Assembly: GCF_030272615.1 (NCBI RefSeq)
Contig: NC_081405.1
Coordinates: 161,142,694 to 161,206,693, forward strand
DNA length: 64,000 bases
Direction: 5' to 3'
Origin: Cryptomeria japonica
Taxonomy: Eukaryota > Streptophyta > Pinopsida > Cupressales > Cupressaceae
Shown here: positions 1 through 10,476 of the stretch, one piece after another
How positions within the stretch are numbered: position 1 is the first letter of the stretch
Layout: every line of letters begins with the position of its first letter
Translations under genes and position numbers: made by a program
The notes under the pieces: generated by a model
Told to the model about the DNA's origin: nothing
What the model saw: the letters and a program-made list of their open reading frames with translations, nothing else
The model's database searches: none

Positions 1-9
1 ATGAAGTTC

Positions 10-504
10 TTATGTTGGTGCATGAATCAAATTCCCATGGATCTGACATTGTTTGCATGTTTTAGCTATCTGAAAATAATCTCGTTCCATAGTTGGCCAA
101 TAATAGCCCAAGCGTATGAGTTTTTTCGAAAGGGTAAGACCACTTGAATGAGTGTCACAAATGTCGTTATGGACTTTATTTAAGGCCTTCTCATATTCTT
201 CTTGCTTGAGGCATCGTAAAAGAGTACCATCCAGACCTCGTTTAAAAAGGGTATCCACGACGAGAGTATAATGGGAGGATTGGCGAATAAAGTTTCTCTT
301 TGGTTCCTTTGATAAGTCGGGAGGGAGGATATTATCTTTCAGGTATGTGTAAGTTTGGCCATAGCGGGAGGAATCATGCCCAACAAGGTAATAGATAGTT
401 TGGGAATCGGGACAATTATGTGTAGGATAAAACAACTCTTCCACCAGGAATTCGTAACGCTCTTGATTTTCCTGTGTCTGAAGTAGAGAAGCAAGTGTTG
501 CCAT
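10..504 (-). pseudogene. Gypsy integrase N-terminal zinc-binding region (fossil)
   Basis: The minus-strand translation has an HHCC-type integrase zinc finger: a His pair in HNDICDTHSSG, then the CKQCQIHG cysteine pair after a GYYWPTM segment. This arrangement is diagnostic of Ty3/Gypsy integrases (H2C2 domain). The catalytic core would lie to the left, outside the window. It is part of the Gypsy fossil that also carries the RNase H and protease segments to the right. Confidence 0.85.
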
Positions 505-531
505 GGCATCTGCTGCTTTGTTGTCATTCCT

Positions 532-790
532 TGGAATCTACTAAAAAGTTATTTTGACAAAGTATTTCTTGAAATCATCAACCATCTTCTTATAAGGCAT
601 TAGCTTTTCATCCTTTGTTTGGAAATCATCATTGATTTGATTGATGACGATCTGAGAGTCTCCAAAGACCTAAAGTTGTGTAATGTTCCATTCTATAGCC
701 ATTTTGATACCTGTAACCAAAGCTTCATATTTTGTTGTATTGTTGGTGCATGGAAAACTTAATTTGTATTCTTTTGGAATCGTATGACCT
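532..790 (-). pseudogene. Gypsy RNase H segment (fossil)
   Basis: On the minus strand the segment reads as the middle of a Gypsy RNase H domain, with TKYEALVTGIKMAIEW followed by a FGDSQIVINQI strand. These match the AEYEAL...GDSQLVINQ signature of plant Gypsy RNase H. It sits directly upstream of the integrase zinc finger, as expected for pol order. It is a fossil fragment. Confidence 0.75.
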
Positions 791-2103
791 TATGGTGTGA
801 TGAATAGAATACCTTCTCCTAATCCATGTGGTGTTCCATTATTGATGCATGCTCCTGGACTTATATTCGGGTGATGTATTATAAGATATGGATCTAACCC
901 TGGAATTTTTGCATATGACCATCTTTTGATTTGTCTCCTTTTGAAGGGTTCCAAATATTTTTGCCTTTCTTGTTCTGATAGAGAAGTTGTTGGATATGGA
1001 TTAGTTGTGCCAATGGTAACTTCCTTTGTCGATTCCATCAGGATAGATGACCTCTCTTGATAATATTCAGGTAAGGTGTCAAATCTCCCATCTTTCGGTG
1101 CCTTGAGGAGGTTTTCACCATTAGATGTGTCCTTTCTTTTTACTTTTTCGCGGTCTAATGTTGCTAATAAATGGTTTTCAGCATTAGACCTGATATTGTT
1201 TTCTTTATTTTCACTTTTGTGACTAGGAGATTTGGCACCCACTTGGTTGGAAGATGCATTGTTGAAAAACCTGGTGAAAGTAGTTGTGGGTTCGATTGCA
1301 TTAAGATATAACGATATTGCATGGTCATTAGGAAAGGTATCAATGGTGGTATGTCTTTCATTTTCCTAGTCCATAAGTTCAGGATGGATTAAGGGTAAAG
1401 GATCCTCAGGGCTAATTGTTTCAAAGATATTAGGGGTCATGATAGAGATGTCAAAGTTTTTGATATGTAATTCAATGTCTAGAACGGTACTGTCGTCTGA
1501 ATGACCTTGCGCAAGTAGCTCCTGATCGTCCTCGATTAAGTCCAAGTCAACAAAATGTGATCCTAATTCAAGTGAGCTAATTCCTAACGTTTTCCCCGCA
1601 TACGCATGAACTACATCAACATCTACATCTTCTTCTTCCCTTTCAATTGCAAGTTGCTCTTGTCTGTTATCATATTCATTTGTTTGTTGTCTAGAAGATG
1701 TGTCCTCTGGTAGAGTAACTTGTCTGTACCCTAAGCCTGATTTGTCTATAGCCTGCTGAGTATGAGGTTGTATAGGTTCTAAGATACCTTCTTCTCTTTT
1801 CTTTGTCTGTAGCACATCTTTGTCTTCTATTTCCTCTGATAATGTCCCAACACTGATAAATGCTCCATCAAATATAGGAATATTTTTCACAAGGGGTTGT
1901 TGGTTAAATTTTGATGGTTTTTCATAAGACTTAAGAGAGAGTGATACTTGTGATATTGAATATTCTCTGTTCCATAGATCTCTTAGTTGCATTTGTTTTT
2001 CCATGCTTGAAAAAATTGAGGCAAATGATTTTCCCTGAGATTGTGTGCTTGACGATAATGTCTCCCTGTTGTTTGGAACAATAACCTCTTGAGCCGGTTT
2101 CAT
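790..2103 (-). pseudogene. Gypsy polyprotein spacer between protease and RNase H (fossil)
   Basis: Two open minus-strand stretches (790-1242 and 1366-2103) join the protease end to the RNase H segment. They are acidic and low in complexity, with runs such as EREEEDVDVDVV, and resemble the variable linker that follows protease in Tat-like Gypsy elements. A segment ending GTPHGLGEGILFITP leads into the RNase H region. I recognise no convincing reverse transcriptase motif here. Confidence 0.5.
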
Positions 2104-2320
2104 ATTACTACAGCACTATAATGGATTTGAGTTTGCTGAGATCGTGATTTCCTGCCCATTATATGGAAACTTCAGGCACTGATGATATGTTGATGGAATA
2201 GCTTGTATGTCATGTATCCATGGTCTTCCCAAGAGTATGTTGTATGATAAATCCAAGTCTAGAACTTGGCATGTTGTGTCTTTCTACAAAGGTCCTACTC
2301 TGATGGGTATATCACAATTC
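2104..2320 (-). pseudogene. Gypsy aspartic protease C-terminal end (fossil)
   Basis: The minus-strand translation contains [20 protein letters not shown] followed by [11 protein letters not shown]. This is the characteristic end of the retropepsin-like protease of plant Tat/Ogre Gypsy elements, where LLGRPWIH is the ILG-type strand. It places protease upstream of the spacer and RNase H. Confidence 0.8.
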
Positions 2321-3779
2321 CTTTAGATCAGGAATACTTTTCTCGCACAACAAAGGCACAAACTCGTACGATACTTACCACATAACCAAACAACAAAAGA
2401 TAACAAAAAGGCCTCTGCAAAAATGACTCGTACGACAATTCTCACTAAACCAAACGATAAACTAGATTTCTCGTACGACAAACTAGAAAGCTCGTACGAC
2501 TGAGGACAAAACAGAGACAAAAAAATTTATTTGGACAGATTTTTTATCAATGAAGTTTGATGTTTTGCTTATGTTTTCCAGTTTTGTAGATGTCCAATTT
2601 TCTGCTTTAGGGATGAAGACACAGCAAACACGTGATATGATAAATGACTTCAAGCACAGCATGCTAAATCTTAAGGAGATTGGCTGAGAGAGAAAACCTT
2701 TGCTTGCAAACTTAGGTGCAACCCAATAGCTAATCAAAATACGGCCGCTGAGTCTCACACAATGGATTCTCAGTGTCGTATTATTCGACTCCAAATGCTA
2801 ATGGGGGCACGATATGGCAAGTGTCTTAGGAGAGTTACTATCTCTCTTGCACAAAGATTATCCCCCTTTCGGAGGTGAATTGGGTAGCTTCTATCTTAGG
2901 GTTCGTAGTAAGGGTTTCCGTTTGAAATTACCCCTTGCAGTCATGCAAGCATGATTGAGACCTATAGCCCAACAAGGTACTGAAACAAGAAGTAGTCACG
3001 CAAGTGTGATTGAGACCGCGAGGCCCTACTAAATGTACGATATGAGAGATCTCAAAAGAGAAAACTCAAATAATCCCATCCTTTGAGACTTTAATCCCGA
3101 GAGGCCTATTTTTTAGAGTGAGTCGGAAAGCTTAGGTCTAGTTGTACTCACTTGGGTCGTTCTCATAGGGTGATTACTTTTTCCCACTATGACAGGCCTG
3201 CTAAAGGTAATCAAATCTCAAACATAGAAGCGCTTCAAGGGTCAGGATTTTTGATTGTCCAAATGGACAAGAGCATAATCTCCTACCTTTTAGACAACTT
3301 CTCAGACATAGAAAACAAGATGTTCATTTACAATTAGAAAAATAAGTGTGCCTAGAAAACTTAAACAAGACACAAAGTTTGGTTGAGTTCTCCTTAAGCA
3401 ACCTGTAAAATAGATACGTTAGTAGTCATGTTGTTTTGATGAAATGAAGCTTTGACAAGCGTAATCTTCAACAATCGTCCTGCAAAAACCAGTTAAGATG
3501 CTAGCAAAATCACAAACAGACCAGGGTTAGCATTAGTAATAGCCAAATTGAAGCATGAGAATCCTTAAATGTAATTTGTTTTGAAAACACAAAAGCAGAA
3601 ATTTGTACCAGTATTCTCACCTGCTCGTACAAGTATTCTCACATACCCATATGAGTGCACAAAAAAACTCGTACGGTACTATAAAGGTACTCATACAAGA
3701 TTCTGAAACATACCCGGCCAGAAACCTGCGAGATTGAAAATTTGATGATGCAAAGAAGCCAAAAATAAGATTTTCGGCC
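2321..3779 (-). other. Gypsy internal leader/gag position with CTCGTACG repeats
   Basis: This is the stretch between the LTR/PBS side and the protease, where gag would be expected. Only short open frames are seen. The word CTCGTAC recurs near 2362, 2426, 2470, 2492, 3603 and 3667, and a duplicated phrase around TGATTGAGACC occurs near 2950 and 3010. It may be an untranslated or heavily decayed part of the fossil. Confidence 0.5.
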
Positions 3780-3797
3780 CCACAGTGGGTGCCAAAA
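3780..3797 (-). promoter_or_regulatory. Primer-binding-type site of the Gypsy element
   Basis: Immediately inside the LTR the minus strand reads TTTTGGCACCCACTGTGGGG. TGGCNCC directly after an LTR ending in CA is the usual position of the tRNA primer-binding site in plant Gypsy elements. Confidence 0.65.
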
Positions 3798-5298
3798 TGT
3801 CATGTGTGTGAAGTGGGGTACATGTAGCTACAACACAAACACTCAATAGATCATTACAAGCATGGTTAGCAAATTAAAAGTAAATGAAAGATAAACCATG
3901 ACAAAGTGACCTATCGCCTCCAAAGAGATGCGAGTGTGGATTTTCTCTCAGATCTGGATAAGCAATTCCAGTGACTTGACTACACCTAAATAGAGGACTT
4001 GAAATGATGATATGCAAGCTAGATGAGATTGGTTATGCTAGATTGATCCAAGAGTCTAATTAAGCTAATGATATGCATGATTAAGCTATGATGATGATGC
4101 AATTAAGCCAGAAAAGAGATTGATTAAGCTACATGATTCAACAATTATGTTAGAAAATGATCAAATTAAGCTAGATCTAAGATGCAATTGCCTATAATAA
4201 CAATACTCAACTGATATGCTAGAATGGATATGCCTATAGTAAAAATGCTTAAATTGATATGAGATAGGATCCTTTGTGCTCCAAAATGGGGGATATTTAT
4301 AGGATTTCCAAGGCCAGGGGTGAGGTGGCAGGAATCAACGGTCAAGATTGAGTCTGAAGATATCAAGGGTGAAATTGGAGGAGGTTGGAGAAGAGGTTGG
4401 AGGGAGAGACACTTGTCATCTTTGTGGTGACAAGTATCAAGGAGCCTTTCTCATGAGAGGGCAAGTGTCCAAGAGAGGAGACATGTGGCCAAAATGCCAT
4501 GTGTCTCAAGGGGAAAATATCCACACCATAGGAGGTTACGATAAGGAGGTTAGGATGTGCAAGATAGGATAGGGTTAGTTAAACCGAGGGTTAGGTGAAA
4601 TGGGTTTGGTTAGTGGGATGGTTAGGTTAGGTGGTTAGAAGTTAGTAGGCATGTGGGTAATTTGAATTTAAAAATTCAAATAAAAGGAAAAGGCTAATTA
4701 ACTTTCAACAACTCATAAATTGATTTGTTTTAATTAATTAGGGGATTAGAAGAAATTAATTAAATGGGGGGAGGATTAAATAATTTGGATTAATTAATCA
4801 AAGGGGACAACATTAATGTCCAAGGGGTTGATCTTAGTTGGTTAAAGCATTGTGTTCTCAATGTGGAGACCCAAGTTCAACTCCCATGAGGGACACCTTT
4901 GTGTAGAATTCTAAGTTGTGACTCTTGGTCTTCCATTGGTTGTTTAAAGTAGATTTCTAAGTTGTGACCCTTGGTCTTCCAATTGTTGTTTCTAGTTTGG
5001 TGCTCAAAAGGAGCTAGTATTTGTAATAAGTTTGCTCGAAAGGAGCTAGTATTTGTAATAAGTTTGTAACGTGGATGCTCGAATGAGCAAAAAATGAGCT
5101 TTGTGATTCTATGATACTTAAAACAAAAAAAGGGGGACTATTGAAATTAACCTATTAAATAAATCCTTAGATTTATTAATAAGTAGATAAAAGGGATTTA
5201 ATCAAATTGCTAATGAATTCAATTAAATTAGGAAGGGGGATTAATTAAATAATTGCTTATTTAATTAATTATCTTCAGACCATTTTTAGGTGTATACA
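3798..5298 (-). repeat. LTR of the Gypsy element (5' LTR, about 1.5 kb)
   Basis: On the minus strand this runs from TGTATACACCTAAAAATGG at 5298 to ...CACATGACA at 3798, i.e. TG...CA. It abuts the primer-binding site, which makes it the 5' LTR. It is rich in AT-type TTAATTAA words and contains a SINE-like unit. The partner LTR is outside the window, so age cannot be judged from LTR divergence. Confidence 0.75.
4825..5140 (+). mobile_element. tRNA-derived SINE-like unit inside the LTR
   Basis: An RNA polymerase III-like promoter is visible: a box A-like TAGTTGGTTAAAGC and, about 35 bp on, a box B-like AGTTCAACTCC. The unit continues through a repeated phrase (TTCTAAGTTGTGACTCTTGG, twice) and a duplicated GGAGCTAGTATTTGTAATAAG, and ends in an A-rich tail near 5125-5140. 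Clear target-site duplications were not found, so it may be a diverged SINE or a SINE-derived part of the LTR. Confidence 0.4.
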
Positions 5299-5529
5299 AT
5301 TTGCAACAAGAGGAATAGAAACCCTAAGAGGTAATCCTTGGCTCTCTCTTTCTCACAAGAAGTAGCCAAAGTGATCTACCTCCCTAGGCTCTTTCGTATT
5401 CCCAATGTGTTAGCAAAAGTAGGATTAGGTCCTAGTCACCCAATCTCGCTTTTCTCGCCTCCACAATAATATATTCCAATTCTCTCAAAATAATGAAAGA
5501 TTCGCCAAAATAAATCCTTTGAACATTAT
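5299..5529. other. Flank of the Gypsy element, with two TTCGCC words
   Basis: No gene is seen. TCTCGCCTCC near 5452 and GATTCGCCAAAATAAATCC near 5490 resemble the subterminal motif of the hAT element found elsewhere in the window, so this may be a remnant of a related copy. Confidence 0.3.
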
Positions 5530-6480
5530 TTTTTTGATAAGTGAATAGCTGGGTAGGGCCAACACCCATTATATTAAGATTAAAAAAAAGATACAACAGT
5601 ATTTGGTTGTAGCTAAAAATACATTCCCGGTAGCATTTCCAATGATCACCCATAACAACCCATAACCCACAAAACAAAATTCAAGCATCAAAACAAAACG
5701 AAGCATCTGCACCATACTTGAGAGCTAGGAGACATTCCCAGTCCGCCTTGCTGCCTCTGCAGCTTCACGTTCCTCCCTAACTTTCTTGGCTTGTAAGATG
5801 AGCAAGCAATCTTGTCCGTAGTTAGCATGAGCTTTGCTTGCTGCAATTTCCTCCACACTAAGTCTGTCATCCTCAATCCATTCCTCTCCACTCCTTAGCT
5901 CCAATGCCCCTACAATCTCAACTGCATCCTCCTCATCAATTTCATCTTCATCTACCAACCCTTCAATGGTCAGGTAGTCCCAATGCCAATCATCCTCCTC
6001 GGGTTCCTTGATTTTGGCTACATACATGAGGAAATCAATACTGAATAATATATCAGTCCTTCTTGCTTGCAACAACTGTGCATCTTGTGTTTGCACAAAT
6101 GGAAATTTAAAAACCCTTCCAATGTAATAGTTTTGTGGGAGGGGAATGAGGAGGTTCTCATCCACATTATCGATGACCGCATCAATGTCATGCAAATATG
6201 CATGCTCGAACACCATCTAGGTGAGTTTTTTCACCCACTCCTTGAAACCCTGACATATAACAGCATGGCAAGAAAAAATGTCAAAATGTTCGAACTGGCC
6301 CTATGCATGTGATACACCATCAGAAACTCCAACACTAGCACTGTCTTGACTGCATGCATTATGTACGGGTGGCCATTCACCAAGACCCTCCCTAATCGTT
6401 TATATGTGACTTCACCTACAAACGATGTCTGTGGTTTCATTTCCCTAAGCATAATTGGTGTGTCCATCACTCCCACCTCA
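5530..6480 (-). pseudogene. Retroposed gag-like ('plant transposon protein') ORF with LINE-like tail
   Basis: On the minus strand two open stretches (6476-6231 and 6216-5725) encode a basic/hydrophobic then acidic protein: HPYIMHAVKTVLVLEFLMVY, later LLIPLPQNYYIGRVFKFP, then a DEDEIDEEDAVE acidic stretch. The layout resembles the gag-like 'putative plant transposon protein' family; this is recognition by pattern, not by search. At the left the strand ends in GGGTGTTGGCCCTACCCAGC and a run of A, the form of a plant LINE-type 3' tail. It is probably an old polyadenylated retrocopy or LINE-associated ORF. Confidence 0.45.
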
Positions 6481-9400
6481 ATGTTTCCAACTCAAACATG
6501 TAATGTGAAAATACGGTAATACCCCAATGTCCAATTTAAAGACATTCGATCAGCTTCAGCATTAATGTCTCATTAAATGCACACCTACCATTAGTTGCCT
6601 TGCGCGATATATTAATAGTATATATCTTCTTCTTTTTTCTATTTTTTTATACAAGTACATAAACCCACAAACAAAATTTCACTTTCACAAGAGATTTGCA
6701 AAGACAAATAACAAAACCATTGATATTATTATTCATGTGAGATCAAGAAGTACATTCTATAGACGATATTTGTAGTAATTGTCATGACAGATCATAAACT
6801 AATTAATATTGTTGAAGGAGTATATACATTTTTCACTGTGGAAGACTCCACATTCTAACTTAGACATTACTACTATACCCTTTTCCAAAGAGACCAAGAT
6901 TCTCTCCAAAAAATTCTCTTAATTACAACTTTGGAATTCCTTTTATAAGAGTAAGGAATGCAACAAGCTTTATGCTATATACAACTGCCATGTTCTCATT
7001 TGACATATGTTTGTTTTATATGCATGGAAATGATATATTCCCAATATGAAACCTAAAATAGAACACGATAACTTATCAAACCATATGACTAAAACTATCA
7101 TGAAACTATCATGGACCACGGTGAAGAATATAATGTTGAAATTCAACTGCTTGAGTCGTGCCAACATCGCATTGCTAATAATTTTATGGATGCAAGATTC
7201 TAACTATAAAAACTAGAGTAGTTTTACCGATGCAAGATTCTAGCTATAAAAACTAGTGGACAAGCTCCACAAAAACTACTAGATAAGCTCCAAAGATGGG
7301 TATTGTAATCAGAACAGGGGTCCGGCTTTAGTTATCAATTTTAACTAAACAGGCTCTTTGCTAGAGCCGACTCTTCCCTGTCCTCATTGTTCTCCTCCCC
7401 GCTCCCTCTCGCTTTTCGGCTTTAGGAGATGAGGGGGTGAATGTAGGTATCTAGGGAAAGGCCATCTCCCGTTGTAGATGGCCTTCGAAAATCCCTTTAG
7501 CTACCTCCTCTGATTTGAAAGTTCCTTTAGCTACAAATGTTTTTCTACTATAAACACAGCCTTCCTGAAATATTCTCCACCTGATGTCATTAAACCTATA
7601 TCTTATGAATGCACAGGAAACATCTACATATGGGCATTCCATTTCTGATACTATTCTTGAACAAGTGTAGAGGGAAATATTTGTAATTCTTCTTGATCAA
7701 CTCAACTGCTACCAATTTATGAAAAACCTCGAATCTCTAAATTTAGAAGTTCTAAATATTCATTTTCACCCTTTTGCCTTTCCAAAGAATCAGAACTTTC
7801 CATGCTAGCATGCAACTCTTCATGCCACCTAATGAAAGGAACAAAACTCATCAGTCTACTATAATCATTTAACTGCCAATTCAATATTTTCTTAAAGAAC
7901 AAGCTAACATTCGTACCCATGCAACTCTTCATCAAAATGACAAGCATAAAGTCCTCTAAAAAGAGGAGTGTTTTCTATGCAAAAAGATCTCTTAGAATCT
8001 GAGATGAAGATTTCATATGTGCTAAAAAGTACATTTCTAATTCTAATGGATATGCAGTACACTTTCTATATGGGTTATTTTCCAAAAAAATGTGAAAGAT
8101 GCGCCTTAATAATTCTACATTTAATTGAACATTGATTTTGATGGATTTCTGAAACAAAGGAAATTGCACTTTGATTTTGATGTATTTATGAAACACATCT
8201 CAAAGTCGAATATGAGATCAAGAATGCAAACCCAATCAACAAATAATTTCATAATAGTGAGTCACTTGAGCATTAATGCCTAGTGTTAACACAACTTGTG
8301 TAGTTGCACAAATTATTCTTATAGATCCATTACATTACTCTAGACTTACAATTACTTGCAAATAGAATGTAATTCCTTCCTTGAAGGAAATCCACATTCA
8401 CACTACATAGTCAAATATTGACAATGAAATTTCCAAGACAAATCAAAATATCCTTAATATTATGATTCACCATTCATGTAATATTTGAAAGTACAAATGA
8501 AGACAATGTTAGCAACAATAATAAATATAGTAGTCTATTCATGAACTAATTGAAAAACTACTGAAAGAAAGTTTACATTCTTTCACCATGAAACCATCCT
8601 ACACACTAGACAAGACAAAGCCCCGTTTCTAGTTCTACTCTCCCCGAAGATGAGAAAATTACAGAATCTTTCTTTACGACCTTGATATTCCTTTTATAAT
8701 CATAAGGAATACAACAAGCTACCAGCCTTTTACAAGAATGTGTAACATGTAGTGCAATGTTGTAAAACCTCTAGGCCAGTATTCATGAAATCTTTGGTTT
8801 AGAGACACAGAAAGCTTCCATGAATGTGAACTACCTTATGAGTCATGCCACTATCGCACATTTGTGGTTATTGATGCGGAGAATACTAGGATACAAGATT
8901 CTCATTGCATTTCTTGGTAGAGGAGAACTTTGAGAGTTTTGATCAAGCAGGGATGCTTGACTCCAAAACCGCATCTCCTGTGTCTTCACCCAACTTTCTC
9001 TCTGCATTCTACCCATTATAAGGGGGACATGGCGGTTTCTAGAGAGATCAGAATTATTTGCAATTGCAGTTGAAGCCTGCAGTTGCACTTGAGTCTTTTA
9101 ATAACCCTCTAGTTATCTTTGGCTATTTTAATAACCCTCTGGCTACAAGGTAAGTCATCAATTTTCTTTACTTAATGGCATATGCAAACCTTCAGCCATA
9201 TCTCCTTATGCTAGAATTCAGCTGCACCTTCTATGCACTTCATTTTAAAACCTCTGCAAGCAAAATAACAACACTTCCTAAAAGCTTGTCTCTAGAAAAT
9301 GTCTATCTTCTACATTCTAAAATGCAACATGCGAATGATATAACTTCTATCTTCTACATTCTAAAATGCAACATGCAAATAATGATCCTGTTTCTCGATT

Positions 9401-9757
9401 TGCGAAGTGGCGACAATTGACTGTCAAGTCCATACTTTGGATTATTCCATATACTATATTAATCTGTGTACTTTTCTCTCATTCCACAAGAAAGATTTCA
9501 TTCCAATAGTCCTGACACCTGTACATGACTCACAAACCTCAACATAGATTAATATTGGTAGCTTCTCATTGAATATTAAATATGTGTTATCCTTTGTATT
9601 TTTCTTCCTCTGACACACGCAGTGTTTTGAGTTTTCTATGCAAAAGGATAACAGAGAATCCTCGATCAAGATTTCATATGTGTCAAACAGCAACTTTCTA
9701 AAATATTTCATGCGGACTTGCAAGACACTTACAGATAAGATGTGATGTGTTTGCTAT
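6481..9757. repeat. Old repeat region with a diverged ~1.7-kb direct duplication
   Basis: No gene is supported. Segments near 6720-7200 and 8450-8920 share ordered phrases (for example AATTCCTTTTATAA...AAGGAAT.CAACAAGCT and GTC.TGCCA..ATCGCA), as do 7980-8030 and 9635-9700 (GATTTCATATGTG). This suggests an old tandem duplication with about 1.7-kb spacing. Two copies of a 30-bp phrase, 44 bp apart, occur at 9302-9375. Short open frames here look accidental. Confidence 0.35.
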
Positions 9758-10181
9758 ATTAGTTTTTTTCTCCAATTAGTAATGGAAGATTAGCCTTAAT
9801 TATTCTACAATTTTTATGTCACTAAAAAAAATTCGCCAATCTAAATATTATTTTCCCCCAAAAATAATGAGTGATTTGCCTTAATTTTTCCACATTTTTC
9901 ATACAATATGAACAAAATCGCCAATGTAATTATTGTTTTTCCCCAAAAAAAAGAAAAAGATTCGCTAATAAAATTAATATTTTTTCCTAAAAAGAATGAA
10001 AAATTCGCCTTAATTTTTGTATAATTCTTACGCAACTAAGAAAAATTCGCCAACAAAATTTAAGATTTTTTCCCTCTTAAAAAAAATCGCCAAAAAAATT
10101 TAATATTTTCCCACAAAATATTAAAAGATTCCTTAGGATTTTACACCTTTACCTAGGGAGGGTTTCTTAAAGTTGTCCCTA
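9758..10181 (+). mobile_element. hAT terminal fragment (same family as the 33-47 kb element)
   Basis: TTCGCC-type words recur about every 40 bp (near 9833, 9875, 9914, 9962, 10004, 10046 and 10088). They are followed by GGATTTTACAC and GGGTTTCTTAAAGTTGTCCCTA. The same order and nearly the same terminal sequence closes the 14-kb hAT at 47359. The reverse complement begins TAGGGACAACTTTAAG, an Ac/hAT-type terminal inverted repeat. The other end was not found, so this is a truncated or solo end. Confidence 0.7.
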
Positions 10182-10184
10182 GTT

Positions 10185-10450
10185 GCCTCTGAATTTGTGT
10201 TGGTGATACTTCTATGAGAAGCTTTCTCTGCAAGTATATTGTAATCTATTGTTGATTTCTAAATAATATATTGGGTGGCTTTTGGAGTGTGGCGTTTTTC
10301 TCCCTTGAAAGGGTTTTCTCGACACAAATCACTATGTTGTGGTATGCATGTTATTTATGTTTTTTTATATTAAGTTGATGTAACTGTTGTAAAGATCTAT
10401 AAATGTTTTACATTACCCTCCTCTCAAGATTAGTGTAGGAAGTTGTTTTA
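10185..10450 (-). mobile_element. Copia-like LTR end and polypurine tract (fossil fragment)
   Basis: On the minus strand CTTGAGAGGAGGGTAA followed by TGTAAAACATT reads as a polypurine tract and LTR start. The segment GAGTGTGGCGTTTTTCTCCC and its neighbours reappear in the opposite orientation at 56110-56350. It is truncated by the hAT end at 10181. It is an old fragment. Confidence 0.55.
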
Positions 10451-10476
10451 CTACCTTAACTTCCATACATAGTGTT

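Larger units (their letters stand above)
1..5298 (-). mobile_element. Ty3/Gypsy LTR retrotransposon fossil, partial (runs off the left edge)
   Basis: Minus-strand element. From its 5' end (right) it shows an LTR at 3798-5298 with TG...CA ends, a primer-binding-type sequence just inside the LTR reading TGGCACCCACTGTGGGGC, a long leader with little coding signal, a protease end near 2104-2320, an RNase H segment near 532-790 and the integrase zinc-binding domain at 10-504. The TGGCNCCCACNGTGGGGC leader and the protease motif are typical of plant Tat/Ogre-like Gypsy lineages. The second LTR and target-site duplication lie outside the window. The element is broken in several places and looks old. 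Confidence 0.85.
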
